A stretch of DNA of 64,000 nucleotides from Branchipolynoe longqiensis (lineage: Eukaryota; Annelida; Polychaeta; Phyllodocida; Polynoidae). The notes beneath the pieces were generated by a model. The model saw only the letters and a list, made by a program, of their open reading frames with translations. It did not search any database and had not been told where the DNA came from. The DNA lies in the NCBI GenBank assembly GCA_030323885.1, contig CM059198.1, positions 64,072,917-64,136,916 of the forward strand, written 5' to 3'. This document shows, piece after piece, positions 44,585 to 56,043 of the stretch. A program made the translations under genes and the position numbers. Within the stretch, counting starts at the first letter, position 1; the number at the start of each line of letters is the position of its first letter.

Positions 44585-45330
44585 AACAAACATGTTTTGT
44601 TTGTTGTTTTACCTCATGATAACATCTAAGGTCATATCAGGACGGGTGTTGACTTGTGGCACTGTGCACTCATCGGGACTGTATAGTACTGCCCCACTGG
44701 GAGACCAGGTCGTCGGTGCCATGACCTTATACCCAACAGTCACATTATCCTGACACTGTGTTAACCAGTCCTTGTCCTATCATATTATGACCGAGCACTA
44801 GGCTATGTAGATAACAGATTCACCCTGTACTCACAGTACACGGGTGAATACCAACCCTATACAAAAGCTGTCGGAAAAGCAGGGAAATGAAATGAGTCTA
44901 AATCCACAATCTAAAAAGCAATATTTATTCTTTATATATGTCTTAATATTTCCCCGCTACCTTTGAGTTGAAAAATATAATAAAAGATATAGTTTAATAG
45001 AATTTAAAGGTGAAATCGACGGTGTTCTATGGCTGCCATCTTGTCTTTTTGCATTCTCTCCGATTTCACCAACTCTGTGCCGATATAAGTACTCATTTGA
45101 TATTGGAGGCAGGCATTCTACTCTCTGTTCCATACTCAAGCTATTTTGCCCATATTTAGACTACGTTGTTGTTAACCCGTGTCCTGCAAGTACAGGGTGA
45201 ATCCTTTATCTATAGGCTATGTAGCGACAAGTATCAGTTTTAAAGTCATTAGTTGGACTTGGCTGGGATTCTAACTCCCGACCTTCCACACGGGAGGCCT
45301 ATACTCTACCGGTTCGACTACTGCTTCCGG
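44585..45330 (-). mobile_element. SINE type A split by a MULE-like MITE
   Basis: Body up to TAGGCTATG (44807) and again from TAGGCTATGTAGCGACAAG (45213) to a reversed head ending CGGTTCGACTACTGCTTCC. Confidence 0.85.
44808..45212. mobile_element. MULE-like MITE, 405 bp, 9 bp duplication
   Basis: TAGATAACAGATTCACCCTG and, inverted at the right, TAGATAAAGGATTCACCCTG; similarity continues to about 35 bp. TAGGCTATG is perfectly duplicated (44799-44807, 45213-45221). A 9 bp duplication fits Mutator-like elements. No coding capacity. Confidence 0.85.
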
Positions 45331-45424
45331 TAACCCCAACAACCAAACTAACAGCGATAACCGTAAAGGTAATGATTCTCAGTTAAGTCAAATCAAAGAT
45401 GGCTGTCGATAACTTACCTTAGAC

Positions 45425-45467
45425 TCAGAATTACTAGGATATAAACAGAGACCAGTGGAATGAAGAC
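45425..45467 (+). repeat. Displaced unit of the 48 bp array
   Basis: ATTACTAGGATATAAACAGAG then AGTGGAATGAAGAC matches the array at 46079; the 611 bp element separates them. Confidence 0.8.
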
Positions 45468-46078
45468 ACTTGCTATCCAGACCGCACTTCATTCACACCT
45501 CTCTCTATCTCCTCTCTACCTGCCATGCTCCTCCTTGATAATGTCTGAAAAGAGTTCCAGGAGGGGGAGCCCACCAGCATTTCAATTTCTACTCTTACTC
45601 TGTCTGTGTCTTTGGCTCGCCATCTGGTCACCATAGAGCAAAGAGACACGGTCCTTTGATTCAACTTTCCTCATTTCTCTGTCCTATACTCTACCTTTTT
45701 TTTTGTCTCCCAGGCTTACTTCTCCCCATATTCAAGGGAGTTCTTTGCTTGGGTGGTGCCCTGTACCTTATTGTTTCTCTCGATTTGGTCTTGTTGCTGG
45801 AATCTGCTGGACCCACCTTTGCCTATCCGTTCCTCCTGAATACTTGCTACTGTTACTGGAAACGAGTGCTCTGCTACTGCCCAACCGGAGTGATTCGGGG
45901 CCGCCCCAACGATTCGTCGTTTTGAATGTTGTAAAGACATCCCCAGCTTTTACAACTGTCCAACCTGAAGATTGATCTTCAACCAAAGATTGGACCGATT
46001 TATTGGCACCTTTCTATATTGCTTCAGTTTTGCAGCCAGTAACCGTCGTAAAGTTACAAACCCCCCAAAAGCTAAGCT
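45468..46078. mobile_element. 611 bp element, second copy of the ACTTGCT family
   Basis: ACTTGCTATCCAGACC to AAGCTAAGCT, flanked by AATGAAGAC and AATGAAGAG. Aligns along its length with 39871-40471, for example GAAGATTGATCTTCAACCAAAG and CAGTAACCGTCGTAAAGTTAC. It was inserted into a 48 bp tandem array. Confidence 0.65.
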
Positions 46079-46450
46079 AATGAAGAGCACACTCAGTATT
46101 ACTAGGATATACACCGATACCAGTTGAATGGGGGACATTACTAGGATATAAACAGAAAAGAGTGGAATGAAGAGCACACTCAGCATTACTAGGATATAAA
46201 CAGAGAACAGTGCAATGAAGAGGACACTTCAGCATTACTAGGATATAAACAGAAAACGGTGGAATACAGAGGACACTCAGCATTACTAGGATAGAAACAG
46301 AAAACAGTAGAATGACGAGGACCATTAGCATTACTAAGATATAAACAGAAAACAGTGGAATGGAGACGACACTCAGCATTACTAGGATATAAACCGAAAA
46401 CAGTGGAATGAAGAGGACAATCAGCATTACTAGGATATACACAAGAGAGC
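46079..46450 (+). repeat. 48 bp tandem array
   Basis: CAGCATTACTAGGATATAAA + CAGAAAACAGTGGAATGAAG + AGGACACT recurs about every 48-49 bp, seven to eight units. Minus-strand open frames (VYILVML repeats) are by-products. Confidence 0.92.
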
Positions 46451-46824
46451 AGTGGACTGAGCAGGATCAAAAGTCCGAAGTTGACAATAATTTCCATCAG
46501 TAAATTAATGAATGTAAAATGGTCTCTTTTAAGTATCGATCTGCGACTTGAAAACTGTAAATCACTGAGAGCATTACATTTGTTTTCCATCGGGTGTGGG
46601 TGTGATGGAGCCACACTGCGCAGATAACCCCACTGCCACAGCCGCCATTAATGTGAACTGAAGTGGTGCTCATCTGTCTCAGTGAGCTGGAAGTTCATTA
46701 CCTTAAAGTTGAATAATCACTTGGTTGTTCTGGCATTTTTTTGTGTGTGTGTTGTATAATTTATTATGCGAATATTATCTGTGATGCAGTATTCTTGTAA
46801 TATCCTTGGGTGGTGATTAACACA

Positions 46825-47225
46825 ATAAGATTGGTTGGTTGGTTGTTTGGTTGTTGGGGGTTGTACGTCATGGCAGCATCTAAGGGCATTATCAGGATGG
46901 GTAGAGACTTGTGGCAGTGCGCACTCATGGCGACTTTATAGTGCTGCCCAAGTGGGAAATCAATATTTTGGGGGTGGGTGTTTTTTGCAAATGGAAAACA
47001 TTGCGCATAGAACCGGATTCGAACCCACACGGTTGCTATTACATGGCTAGCATCCTAATTATTACTTTGCTTATGCTCCTTGATCCATTCAACCTGTCCA
47101 CGCCTACCAGTAGAGAAGTATCAATTCTGTAAGTCATTGGTTTTCCTCGGGCGGCGTTCAAACCCACGACCTGTCATACAAGAAGCCAGCCAGCTGACTG
47201 ACTTTTTCAGCCCTCTTGTGTGGTC
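46825..47225 (-). mobile_element. SINE type A interrupted by a type D-like SINE head
   Basis: Tail GGTTGGTTGGTTGTTTGG through GTGCTGCCCAAGTGGG; then about 46965-47100 a reversed tRNA-like unit (ACCGGATTCGAACCCACACGG); then type A resumes at AGAAGTATCAATTCTGTAAG and the reversed head. Confidence 0.65.
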
Positions 47226-47261
47226 CATAATACTGTCCTAATCTTTATATGGAATGTAAAT

Positions 47262-47400
47262 ATCTAAGGTCATATCAGAAGGGGCACCAATTTCCACAGT
47301 GCATATAGTGCTGCCCCACTGGGAGACAATGCTGCCACTGTACCAGCACCATGACCTGATTTTCCACTCAATCATATTATCATGATAGTGAGCCTAATTG
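47262..47400 (-). mobile_element. SINE type A, body fragment
   Basis: CTAAGGTCATATCAGAAGGG, CTGCCCCACTGGGAGACA, ATGACCTGATTTTCCACTC. The same TTTTCC variant is in the copy at 49915-50578, which may be a subfamily mark. Confidence 0.7.
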
Positions 47401-47531
47401 TACACCTTGTCAAACATGGGTAATTGAATGCCTAGGACCAGCGGCATACTGTTTCTATAGATGGAACCCTGCTCCCACCTTTACTCGACAACCTGAAATA
47501 TCGTTGGCACTAACCTGCCACACCACCCAGA

Positions 47532-48216
47532 AGCCATTGTCACATACACGTTAGTGAATGTAGTTGAACGTAGTTGAATGTAGGATACATTAATGTGGGT
47601 CAAATGTGGTGTATGTATGTTAAACTACGGTGAAAAACGCTAAGGTACGGCAGGTTTTGGAACGGATAAATATGTTATGGTACAGATGCCGGTGTGTTCA
47701 ACTACATTCAACTACATTCAACTACATTCAACATACGTTAGCCTCCACTATGGTCAACTACATTCAACTATGTTCAAGTATGCTAAAGTACACTAGAGTA
47801 TGCTAGAGTATGCTAGAGTATGCTAGAGTATGCTAGAGTATGCTAGAGTATGCTAGAGTATGTTAGAGTATGCTAGACTACATTAAGACGACAGAGACTT
47901 TGCCACAGTATGTTAGCCTCTAACATAGTGCTCTTTTGAACATGTCCAAAGATTAAATCAGAACTCATGGCCCACCCACGTTATTACCGAGTTGGCATGA
48001 CGAGGATGTATGGATGTTGGTACGTTCAACTACGTTCAGCTACCTTCAGCTGCATTCAACTACGTTCAACTATGGTCAACTACGTTCAACTACGTTCAAC
48101 TACGTTCAACTACGTTCAACTATGGTCAACTACGTTCAACTAGGTTCAACTATGGTCAACTATGTTAGCCTCCACTACGTTCAACTACATCCACTAATGG
48201 CTATGTGAGCGGGCCT
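47532..48216. mobile_element. MITE with internal 10-mer arrays, 685 bp
   Basis: The first ~45 bp (AGCCATTGTCACATACACG... GTAGTTGAACGTAGTTGAA) resemble the inverse of the right end (AGGCCCGCTCACATAGCC... GTAGTTGAACGTAG). AGA flanks both sides (47529-47531, 48217-48219). Inside are TGCTAGAGTA repeats (47790-47870) and GTTCAACTAC repeats (48020-48190). Confidence 0.65.
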
Positions 48217-48564
48217 AGATACCTTAAACCATACCTTAACCATCTAATGCAGCAGTTCTACCAGAGCAAGGAAACCATCAATTACCACTGGCCCTCCAAA
48301 TTTGCTGATCCACCGACCCAAACATTCAGGTGAAAGTTGATAGGGTTAAATGTTTGTGAACCTCAGCATATCATGGACCTGAATGTACTTATGACTAAAA
48401 GAGAACAACATAAATGTCAATATATAACATGTCGGTGTCGCGTTTATTCAATTGTCCATGTTGCTTGCAACATGGGTAATCGAACAAGGTGGAATCAGAT
48501 ACCTTTCACCGGTTGCTGGAGCCACCTATACTCAAACTTTAACGTTAATATGTACATCGACATC

Positions 48565-48945
48565 TACACCGCCTAGCAGGTCTTTTTGAACTACGTAGTA
48601 TCCATGCAGAACTGGCAGACGTGCATATGTAAATGGACTATGACGTCGGTAGACGCAATTCGATACAAAGTAATGACAAATTGGCAGGATTTGGACGTTT
48701 CGGCCCTTCTAGCTGGTATATAAAGCGGGTGAAACCCGAACTTGGCCAATACAACTTGGCAGCGGATGGCGATGGACAATCTACTCTGCCAACCCGCCCA
48801 CCCCACAATAAGAGACTAGAACTATAGGGTTAAAGCATCTTGGGGCCTTCTCTCTCATTATACTCAAGCATGTACGATTGACAATTTGTTCATTAAAGAA
48901 AATCCAAATATATACCATTTATCCATGTTCGCGTTGTTCAGTTAT
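48565..48945 (+). promoter_or_regulatory. Promoter-like segment, possible LTR remnant
   Basis: CTAGCAGGTCTTTTTGAAC, TATGACGTCGG, GGTATATAAAGCGGG (TATA box) and CATGTTCGCGTTGTTCA occur in the same order and spacing as at 20630-20960. The function is inferred only from these motifs. Confidence 0.35.
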
Positions 48946-49324
48946 ACAACTAACATGACTGCAATAAGGTAATTGATAGTTAGCCAGCTGGCATAGATCT
49001 CTATACCTTGTGTAATGCTAACGCGACTGAGCTCTACCAAAAGTCCCTGCCTTCGAAGACTGAAACGCCATCAGAGGAGATGGCAGTAAATGAGGATAGA
49101 TTATGTGTCCGAGACCATCAGCCAAGCTGTAGCGACCTGATCCGGTTTTTAAAGGCTCAGGCTACGATCGGTTAATGCTACTTAGGCCACAGGAAAGAAC
49201 TGTCCGTTTGCCAGGGACTCTGTTCAGTCCCATTAGGCTGTCTGGGTGATAACAACCAAAGTTGGCCTTCTTTTCTTTTTTTCTTTGAAAAAAAAATGAT
49301 GGGTGAAAGAGTGTTTGGTGCATT

Positions 49325-49500
49325 GTTGTTTTACGTCCTACCAACATATAAGGTCATATCAGGATGAGTACTGATGGTGCACAAGCATGGCAACTTTAAA
49401 GTGTTGCCCCATTGGTTTGACTCGACCAGGATTCGAACTCCGGACCTTCCACACGGGGGCGAGTAGCCTGCGCTCTCCCGATTCGGCCACCGGGTCTGAT
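49325..49500 (-). mobile_element. SINE type A with internal deletion
   Basis: Tail (TTGTTTTACGTCCTACC) to TGTTGCCCCATTGG, then directly TTTGACTCGACCAGG and the reversed head; about 130 bp of the body are missing. Confidence 0.82.
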
Positions 49501-49914
49501 ATCTGAAGAGTTCAGGCCTAAAACCATGTAAACGCCAAACCAAAAATGAAGATAAACATTGGAATAAAACTTTCAAAGATTATTTTTTGTTATATATTCC
49601 TACCTTTTGTTCATTGCTCCATCACCATGTGATCATATGAAAAGTGGAATTATTGAGAATACAAATTATTTTCAGGTCAAGATTTTTTATTTTAACTACA
49701 TTTTTGGATTGGCGTTTACATGGTTTTGCACCTGAATTCTTCATCTGTTTTATTTTTCTTACCACAAGTCACACCGGTGAGCTTACTTTGAAAACACTTT
49801 ACATACGGTAGGTTTATGATCTTAGCACGTATGTTCACACATATTTTATCCAACTTTGCCACCCCGGGTATAAACATGGCCTGTGCTGCCGACACAACAT
49901 ACATCGTTATATGG

Positions 49915-50578
49915 AACATCTATGGTTATATCAGAAGGGGAACCGACTTTTCACAGTACAGATGAACCTCGATCCAACGGACACCGATGCAACGGATTCC
50001 GGATCCAACAGACACAATCCGCTAGAGTGAATATCTGAACATTTGCGCACTTTAAGAGAACTAGTTATTTTCTGAACCCCAGCCTTCCACCAGCAATACT
50101 TCAGTAGCCACCACCAGTACTTCAGATTTCCTTGGCTTTGAGTCTGAAGACTCTGACTCAGAGTAATAGCTACTCTGAGTCCCACTATAACATCACGGCA
50201 AAAGAAACTCATCTCCACCATGGTTTCGTACCCCCTGGAAAATGTTGTCGCTGCAACGAACAAACAGATTTAACGAACAACTGCTCCCCCCTATTAGTCC
50301 GTTGGATTGAGGTTCATCTGTATGTACAACGCTGCCTGACTGGGAGACCAGGTTGCCACTGTGCCAGGACCATGACCTGATTTTCCAACCAATCATATTA
50401 TCATGAGAGTAAGCTAACTATTCCTTGTCCTATCCGAATAATGTGGAGTGCCAGACCAGCTGATGAGATGCATCAATTGTGCAAGTCATTGGCTTAACTC
50501 AGCTGTGATTCAAACTCATGACCTTCCAGATGGGAAGCCTGCGCTTTGACCGATTCGGCCACTACATCCAGTGTACCA
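49915..50578 (-). mobile_element. SINE type A split by a Tigger-like MITE
   Basis: 49915-49958 (GGTTATATCAGAAGGGGAACC) and 50321-50578 (GACTGGGAGACCAGG... CGATTCGGCCACTACATCC) form one copy without the insertion. Confidence 0.82.
49959..50320. mobile_element. Tigger/pogo-like MITE, 362 bp
   Basis: CAGATGAACCTCGATCCAACGG and its inverse, TA on both sides (49957-49958, 50321-50322). It is the compact relative of the expanded element at 6908-8692. Confidence 0.9.
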
Positions 50579-50905
50579 TATCAAAGTGCCTTGCCTAATA
50601 GTACAGTAGACCTTGTCAAATATGGGTAATTGAAATCACCAATCAATCAATCAATGCTCAAAGAAAACCTTGCTGACGTTTCGGAGCCCCTATCCCACAA
50701 CTATCGGAGGATAAAATATCGGCCATCCATCATCAGTACCGAGGTAGACTTCGGATAATTATACTATTTACCTTCCACATAGATGTGCTCAGATAGAAGA
50801 TGCATCGTGAGTTAGATTACCCGGGTCGCAGTTGGGAGGGGGGTTGCAATAAATGACACAGCACCCCGTCCACTCCAATGACTCTAACAAAACACCAACC
50901 TGGAC

Positions 50906-51222
50906 AGTGGGACGTAGGTCAGGCGGTAGAGCGTCCACCTATGAAGCTGTTGGTCATCGGATCGATCTTTCTCAATGGATCCATTTGCAGCTTGGGCTAT
51001 TTTCCATTCCAACCAGTTGTACACAACAGGTTCATCAAAGGCAGTGGTATGTGCTGTCCTGTATGTGGGAAAGTGCATATAAAAGACCCCTTGCCGCTTA
51101 TCGGTGGCAGTGGGTTTACTCCAAAGAAATATGATCGAATGACCATATGTTTGACGTCCAATAGCCGATGATGAAAATCAATGTGCTCAAGAGGCTGTTG
51201 TTAAATAAAACAAACTTGACAT
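50906..51222 (+). mobile_element. RUDI-like V-SINE, full length
   Basis: Head GTAGGTCAGGCGGTAGAGCG (A box) and GGTCATCGGATCGATC (B box), core CCATTCCAACCAGTTGTACAC, GGGAAAGTGCATATAAAAGA, tail CAAGAGGCTGTTGTTAAAT + AAAACAAAC. Confidence 0.9.
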
Positions 51223-51487
51223 AAAACACCAATACCCTCACCATTGAGGTTGTACACCCTACAAACATTGCAGGTTATATTAGAAGAGGCATCGACATAG
51301 GCTCAGTGCTCATTCATGGGGGCAGTATAGTGCTGAATCATAAAGATACCGTATCACCATTCCACACGCACTCACCCGGTACTTTATCTATTCTAATGTG
51401 GCGAAAGCCACCCACCTCCTCAGGGGGATTGCTACACGCATGGGTAGGTGTGGGTGTATTGATTTCATCATCATCATCATCATCAGA

Positions 51488-51665
51488 GCTGGAGAGATCA
51501 AATGGTTAGAAACGCTCTCCCTGCTCTGAATGGCAGACATACGGGTTCGAGCGCCGCTCTAAGATTGATATTCCCAAGAGGTCCAATGGTTAGAAACGGT
51601 CTCCCTACTCGGAATCGCATACATATGGGTTCGATCCCGCCCAAAGATTGATGTTCCCCATCACT
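51488..51665 (+). repeat. Two tandem tRNA-like units (~95 bp each)
   Basis: CAAATGGTTAGAAACGCTCTC ... CATACGGGTTCGAGCGCC ... AAGATTGATATTCCC and again CCAATGGTTAGAAACGGTCTC ... CATATGGGTTCGATCCCGCC ... AAGATTGATGTTCCCC. Both have A-box and B-box-like words. No body or tail of the known SINE types follows. Confidence 0.6.
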
Positions 51666-51851
51666 GAGACATCTGGAGTGACACACACACACTTACTAGA
51701 CAGTTCTTAAACGTTGGCTCCTCAAGTAGTAAACGCGGATGGACACTGAGTTCTGGTCTACGACTACTTTATTAGCAATTCTGACGACACGGGGGCACAT
51801 GACTGAGCATCTGACTGGCTAACCAGAGCACCGTATATGTCATCTGGTTAA

Positions 51852-52200
51852 AGCTGCATAGTCCGATGAAGCATCAAGTTTTTTCAAAATCCAACCAATT
51901 ATCTAGATTTGATTCTACATATCTAACTTAGATATCGATGCACTTATTAAGTATTTGTTGCCTCATAGAAGGGAACACTGAGTCAATTTAATAGAACGAG
52001 GTACTGCAGAAGACTATGGTATCAGAGTTTTGGCGTGCTTGCCAACATTATTTTCAAATGTTTGAATTTCAAATATCTCTAAAGGTAGCCATTTAAATTA
52101 AAAGTTACTTCAAACTAAAGTAAGGTAGATTATAATGATCAATTTAATCTACTTATCTCAGAAAAATGTCAGAAACTCAAAACAATCGGACTATGCAACT
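51852..52200 (+). mobile_element. MITE family M, complete 349 bp copy
   Basis: AGCTGCATAGTCCGATGAAGC at the left and CGGACTATGCAACT at the right form the inverted ends; TTAA on both sides (51848-51851, 52201-52204). A TTAA target is typical of piggyBac, but TTAA could also be part of longer ends. No coding capacity. At least eight copies in the window. Confidence 0.88.
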
Positions 52201-52387
52201 TTAACACGCTTTACATACCTTACACCTCACATCAGTGACCTCCTCTTTATTGTTGCTAGGTCCTAAAAGAACAACAAACAAACAAACTTCCTCCTCTGTA
52301 TTTCCCTCTTCGACCCTCCCTCTAACCTCTCGTCCTCCCTGCCCATCCGTCCTTCCTTCGCCCTTACTCCGCTCCATCCTACCACTT

Positions 52388-52685
52388 CCCTACCGGACGC
52401 GGTGGCCGAATGGATAGAGTGCAGAGTTCAATTCCCGGTCGAGTCAAACCGATGACTTACAAAATTGATACTTGTCACTCCCTAGCCAGGCGCTCGGCAT
52501 TATTAGGATAGGGCAAGAACAGGTTGGCTCAGTGTCAGGATAATATGACTGAATGGAATATCATGTCACGGTACTGGTGGCCTGGTCTCCCCGTGGGGCA
52601 GATTGATACAATCAACATCGGTGTGCACTGTCGCAAGTATGTACCCACCCTGATATGACCTTAGATGTTGCCAGCACAAAATACC
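52388..52685 (+). mobile_element. SINE type A
   Basis: GGACGCGGTGGCCGAATGGATAGAG head, TTCAATTCCCGGTCGAGTC, body, and tail ACCTTAGATGTTGCCAGC. Confidence 0.88.
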
Positions 52686-52844
52686 CTGACAAACAACCAC
52701 TCCTACCAGTACCCTCTCCTAATCCTGCCCACCAGTGCTCTGCACCCCTCCTTACTACAACCTTCTTCCTTCCCAATTCACCCTTCAGAATTTGCTTCCT
52801 ACCTCTTCCCACCTTCTCCCCTCTTCCCACCCAGCAGCTTCGTA

Positions 52845-52950
52845 TCCCAGTGAGGCAGCACTATAACGTCACTATGAGTTTGCACCGTCACAAGTCGGTG
52901 CCCATTCCGATATGACCTTAGATATTGCCAGGATGTAAAACCCCAACACA
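52845..52950 (+). mobile_element. SINE type A, tail fragment
   Basis: TATCCCAGTGAGGCAGCAC to TTAGATATTGCCAGGATG + TAAAACCCCAACAC. Confidence 0.78.
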
Positions 52951-53084
52951 CAAGGACCGTACCTCTTCCCTCCTCCGACCCCCTGCTATGATTCATGCCT
53001 TCATCCTACCTACCGTCCCTCAATACCCGGCCCTGCCTCGTCACTCCCCCTGCCCCCCCTGACCCCCATCAACACCTTACCCAT

Positions 53085-53480
53085 CAGACCGCATCTCACC
53101 CCATCTCACCCCATCTCACCCCACCCCACCCCACCCCACCCCATCTCACCCATCTCACCCCATCTCACCCCACCTCACGCATCTCACGCATCTCACCCCA
53201 CCTCACCCCATCCCACCCCATCTCACCCCACCTCACCCCATTTCACCCCATCTCGCCCCACCTCACCCCACATAACCCCACCTCACCCCATCTCACCCCA
53301 TCTCACCCCACCTCACCCCACCTCACCCCTCATCACCCCAGCACCCCATCCAACCCATCTCAACCCATCTCAACCCATCTCAACCCATCTCAACCCATAT
53401 CAACCCATCTCACCCCATGCTCACCCCATGCTCACCCCATGCTCACCCCATGCTCACCCCATGCTCACCCTGCACCCCTT
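53085..53480 (+). repeat. C-rich tandem repeats (CATCTCACCC, CATCTCAACC, CATGCTCACCC)
   Basis: Three successive blocks of 10-11 bp units. Open frames here are low-complexity. Confidence 0.92.
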
Positions 53481-53849
53481 GCTCACCCCCTGCTCCCCCT
53501 GCTCTCCATCAATCCCTTACCCATCACATCCCTGCCCTCTGCTCCCCCTGCACCCAGGTGCTCCCCATCAACCCCTTCCCCATGGCACCCCTGCTGCTCG
53601 CCCATCACTGGAGGCACAGCTGATCTGTCTCTATCCCACAGAGCGTTGTAATGTCGGCATCGTTGCGCCTCCTCCTGTAACCGGGACCGGGGCAAGGGGA
53701 GCGTGGGTGGGATGAGTGTTGTGGGGGTGGGGTGGAAGACAGGGTAGGGGAGAGAGTAGGGTGAAGATGGGGAGAGGGGGCTGATGTATCCATTAGGTGC
53801 CCCATTACTCACCACCCGGGCACCCACAGGCATACTGCCTCACACACAG

Positions 53850-54975
53850 GTCGTTCGGGGAAATGTGGAACTAACAGTTCATCTAGGAATAGACCGGACA
53901 TGGTGGCGGAAATTGTGTATCTGAACTATTTTGCTTAGATATTAAAACTGGGCGGTTAATTAAGGTTAATCACACGGTGCTCGTTAACTTGATCCTGTCA
54001 GGAAGACCACTAAATGAGCTGCTATTTGCTATTGGTATTTAAAACAAACTCATATTCTGACAAACAAACAAAAAACACATCATGTTTCATTCTGCGTTAA
54101 AGGCAAATTCTGTTGAAGTAAATAAAAGAAATCGTTAAATGTGAATATCTCAAAAGTAAACAAGCTAGAACCGTTCTGTTGGTAGTGTTATTCTGAATTT
54201 AACGAGCAAATTAGGAGCACATGCATAACTGAAAGGCTGGACCAACTAACTTATCATTTCTACCTGGGGAACAGAGAAGTAGGAAGCTGAAGGTGGGAAT
54301 AACACAACTTTATTTTCATGACAGGCAGGGTGACTGGCTGAGTATTGGAGCTCTACTCAATGCAGCTAGCTGTGAGTGACCCATAACAAGGTACGACCTG
54401 CAAGTGAAGTTATGGTACTTAATAATAGTGAGATGAGAAATACATACATTTTAATCAGAATCGCAGGACATTTCAATCATCATAAACAAAGCATTTAATC
54501 ATAAGTCATCAATCAATCATTAATCAATCACCAAGCAATCGTCAAACAATCATCAAATCTACATAAATGCAGACATTTCAATAATATGAGCTTCAATTTT
54601 GTATCAGGTCAATATGTTAGGTTTTAGTTTTTTCGTTCATTTAGGTTTTTGCCCCGGGTTTATTTTTAAAGATCAAATTAAGTGCATTATTTGTGGGTGG
54701 GTGGGTTAAGAAGATGTGTTGCTGCTACGGCGGGCCCTGTGCGAATAGCTATTCCAAGGCTCGCAGGGGCGAGTCTGGGGTGGGGTTTTGAGATTGAAGT
54801 TGATTGGTCGAGGGCGTTTTTGGGGTTGGCCAGTGGGATGGCTTGGTTTGAGTGGCAAGTGGGAGGGGGTGCTTACCTGTTCACTGCACCCCCAGCAATG
54901 ACAGCAAATGAGCGCCACCCGCTGGATCATGGGAAATAAGCAAGATAAATAAGATTTCTTATTTGTTATGGTTAC
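53850..54975. other. Unassigned spacer
   Basis: Mostly AT-rich. A short G-rich block at 54690-54930 contains GATTGGTC (inverse CCAAT box type) but I see no gene to assign it to. An (AATC)n-like stretch lies near 54510-54550. Confidence 0.45.
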
Positions 54976-54976
54976 A

Positions 54977-55350
54977 GTTACATTAGTTGATAAAAGATGC
55001 AGAGTCCAATTTTTTTAATTTCTCTCATTTTTCTGATATATATATATATATATACATTAAGCTGATTGTCATAATCTACCTTACTTTAGTTGGAAGTAAC
55101 TTTCATTTTACATGGGTACCTGATATTTTGAATGGATATTTGAAGTGTAAACATGAAAGATTAGTTTTGGCAAGCATCCAAAACTCTGAACCAATAGGCT
55201 TCTGCAGCTAAAGGTTTGATTAAATTGGCTCAGTATCCACTGTGGCAACACATGCTTAATAAGTTCATCAGTATGTAAGTTAGATATGTAGAATCAAATC
55301 TAGATGATTGCTTTGGTTTTGAAAATGTGATGCTTCATTGGACTATGTAC
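54977..55350 (-). mobile_element. MITE family M
   Basis: From AAAAGATGCAGAGTCCAAT through an internal (TA)n to GATGCTTCATTGGACTATG, in reverse orientation to 51852-52200. Confidence 0.85.
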
Positions 55351-55364
55351 ATATAAGTGGGGAA

Positions 55365-55555
55365 CATTCCAAATGTGGACAATTGGTCTCCCTCATTTCA
55401 CAGCTCATTGCCCTAGCCAAATAATGGCGACCGCCAGGTTGGGTAGCGACAAGTATCAATTTTAAAGTCATCGCTTTGACATGACCAGGATTCCAGTCCC
55501 ACTACTACCAACACTGGAAGCAGGTGCTCAACTTATCCGGCGACCCAACCAGAAA
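55365..55555 (-). mobile_element. SINE type B/A, diverged
   Basis: CATTGCCCTAGCCAAATAATGG, GTAGCGACAAGTATCAATTTT and a reversed head (CTTATCCGGCGACCCAACC). Confidence 0.7.
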
Positions 55556-56043
55556 ATATAAGAACATAGGATGAATATACTAAACAAGAGTTTTGCAGAC
55601 CCAGAAGAAGAACTCCCACCACTAATTCATATCTGATCGAATTTGAACTCTGTCCAGGCCTGTTTGTTAGCCAGATTGAACTGGGTGAATTATTAGAAAT
55701 TAGCTTGGGCAGTTTTACTAATATACAGGTCCTCCTTATTTATTATTATATTAATTGATAAAAGATGCTTAATTCGATTGGTTCTTTTTTAGTTTTTTTT
55801 TATGAGATAAATATATTAGGTTAATCGTTATAATGTACCTTACTTTAGTTTGAAGTAACTTTATTTTAAATTGCTAACTTTTGAGATATTTGAAGTATCA
55901 AATGCAGAAAATGAATTTTGGCAAGCACATCATATATTCTGACACCATAGACGTCTGTAATAGCAGGTTATATTAAATTGGCTTTGGATTATGTGCTCTG
56001 CGGGAGCAGATGTTTGATAAGTGTGCCAGCATCTAAGCTAGAT

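Noticed and set aside
46077..46614. Hydrophobic repeat frames on the minus strand (VYILVML)
   Set aside because: They look like membrane segments but come from the 48 bp array in two frames.
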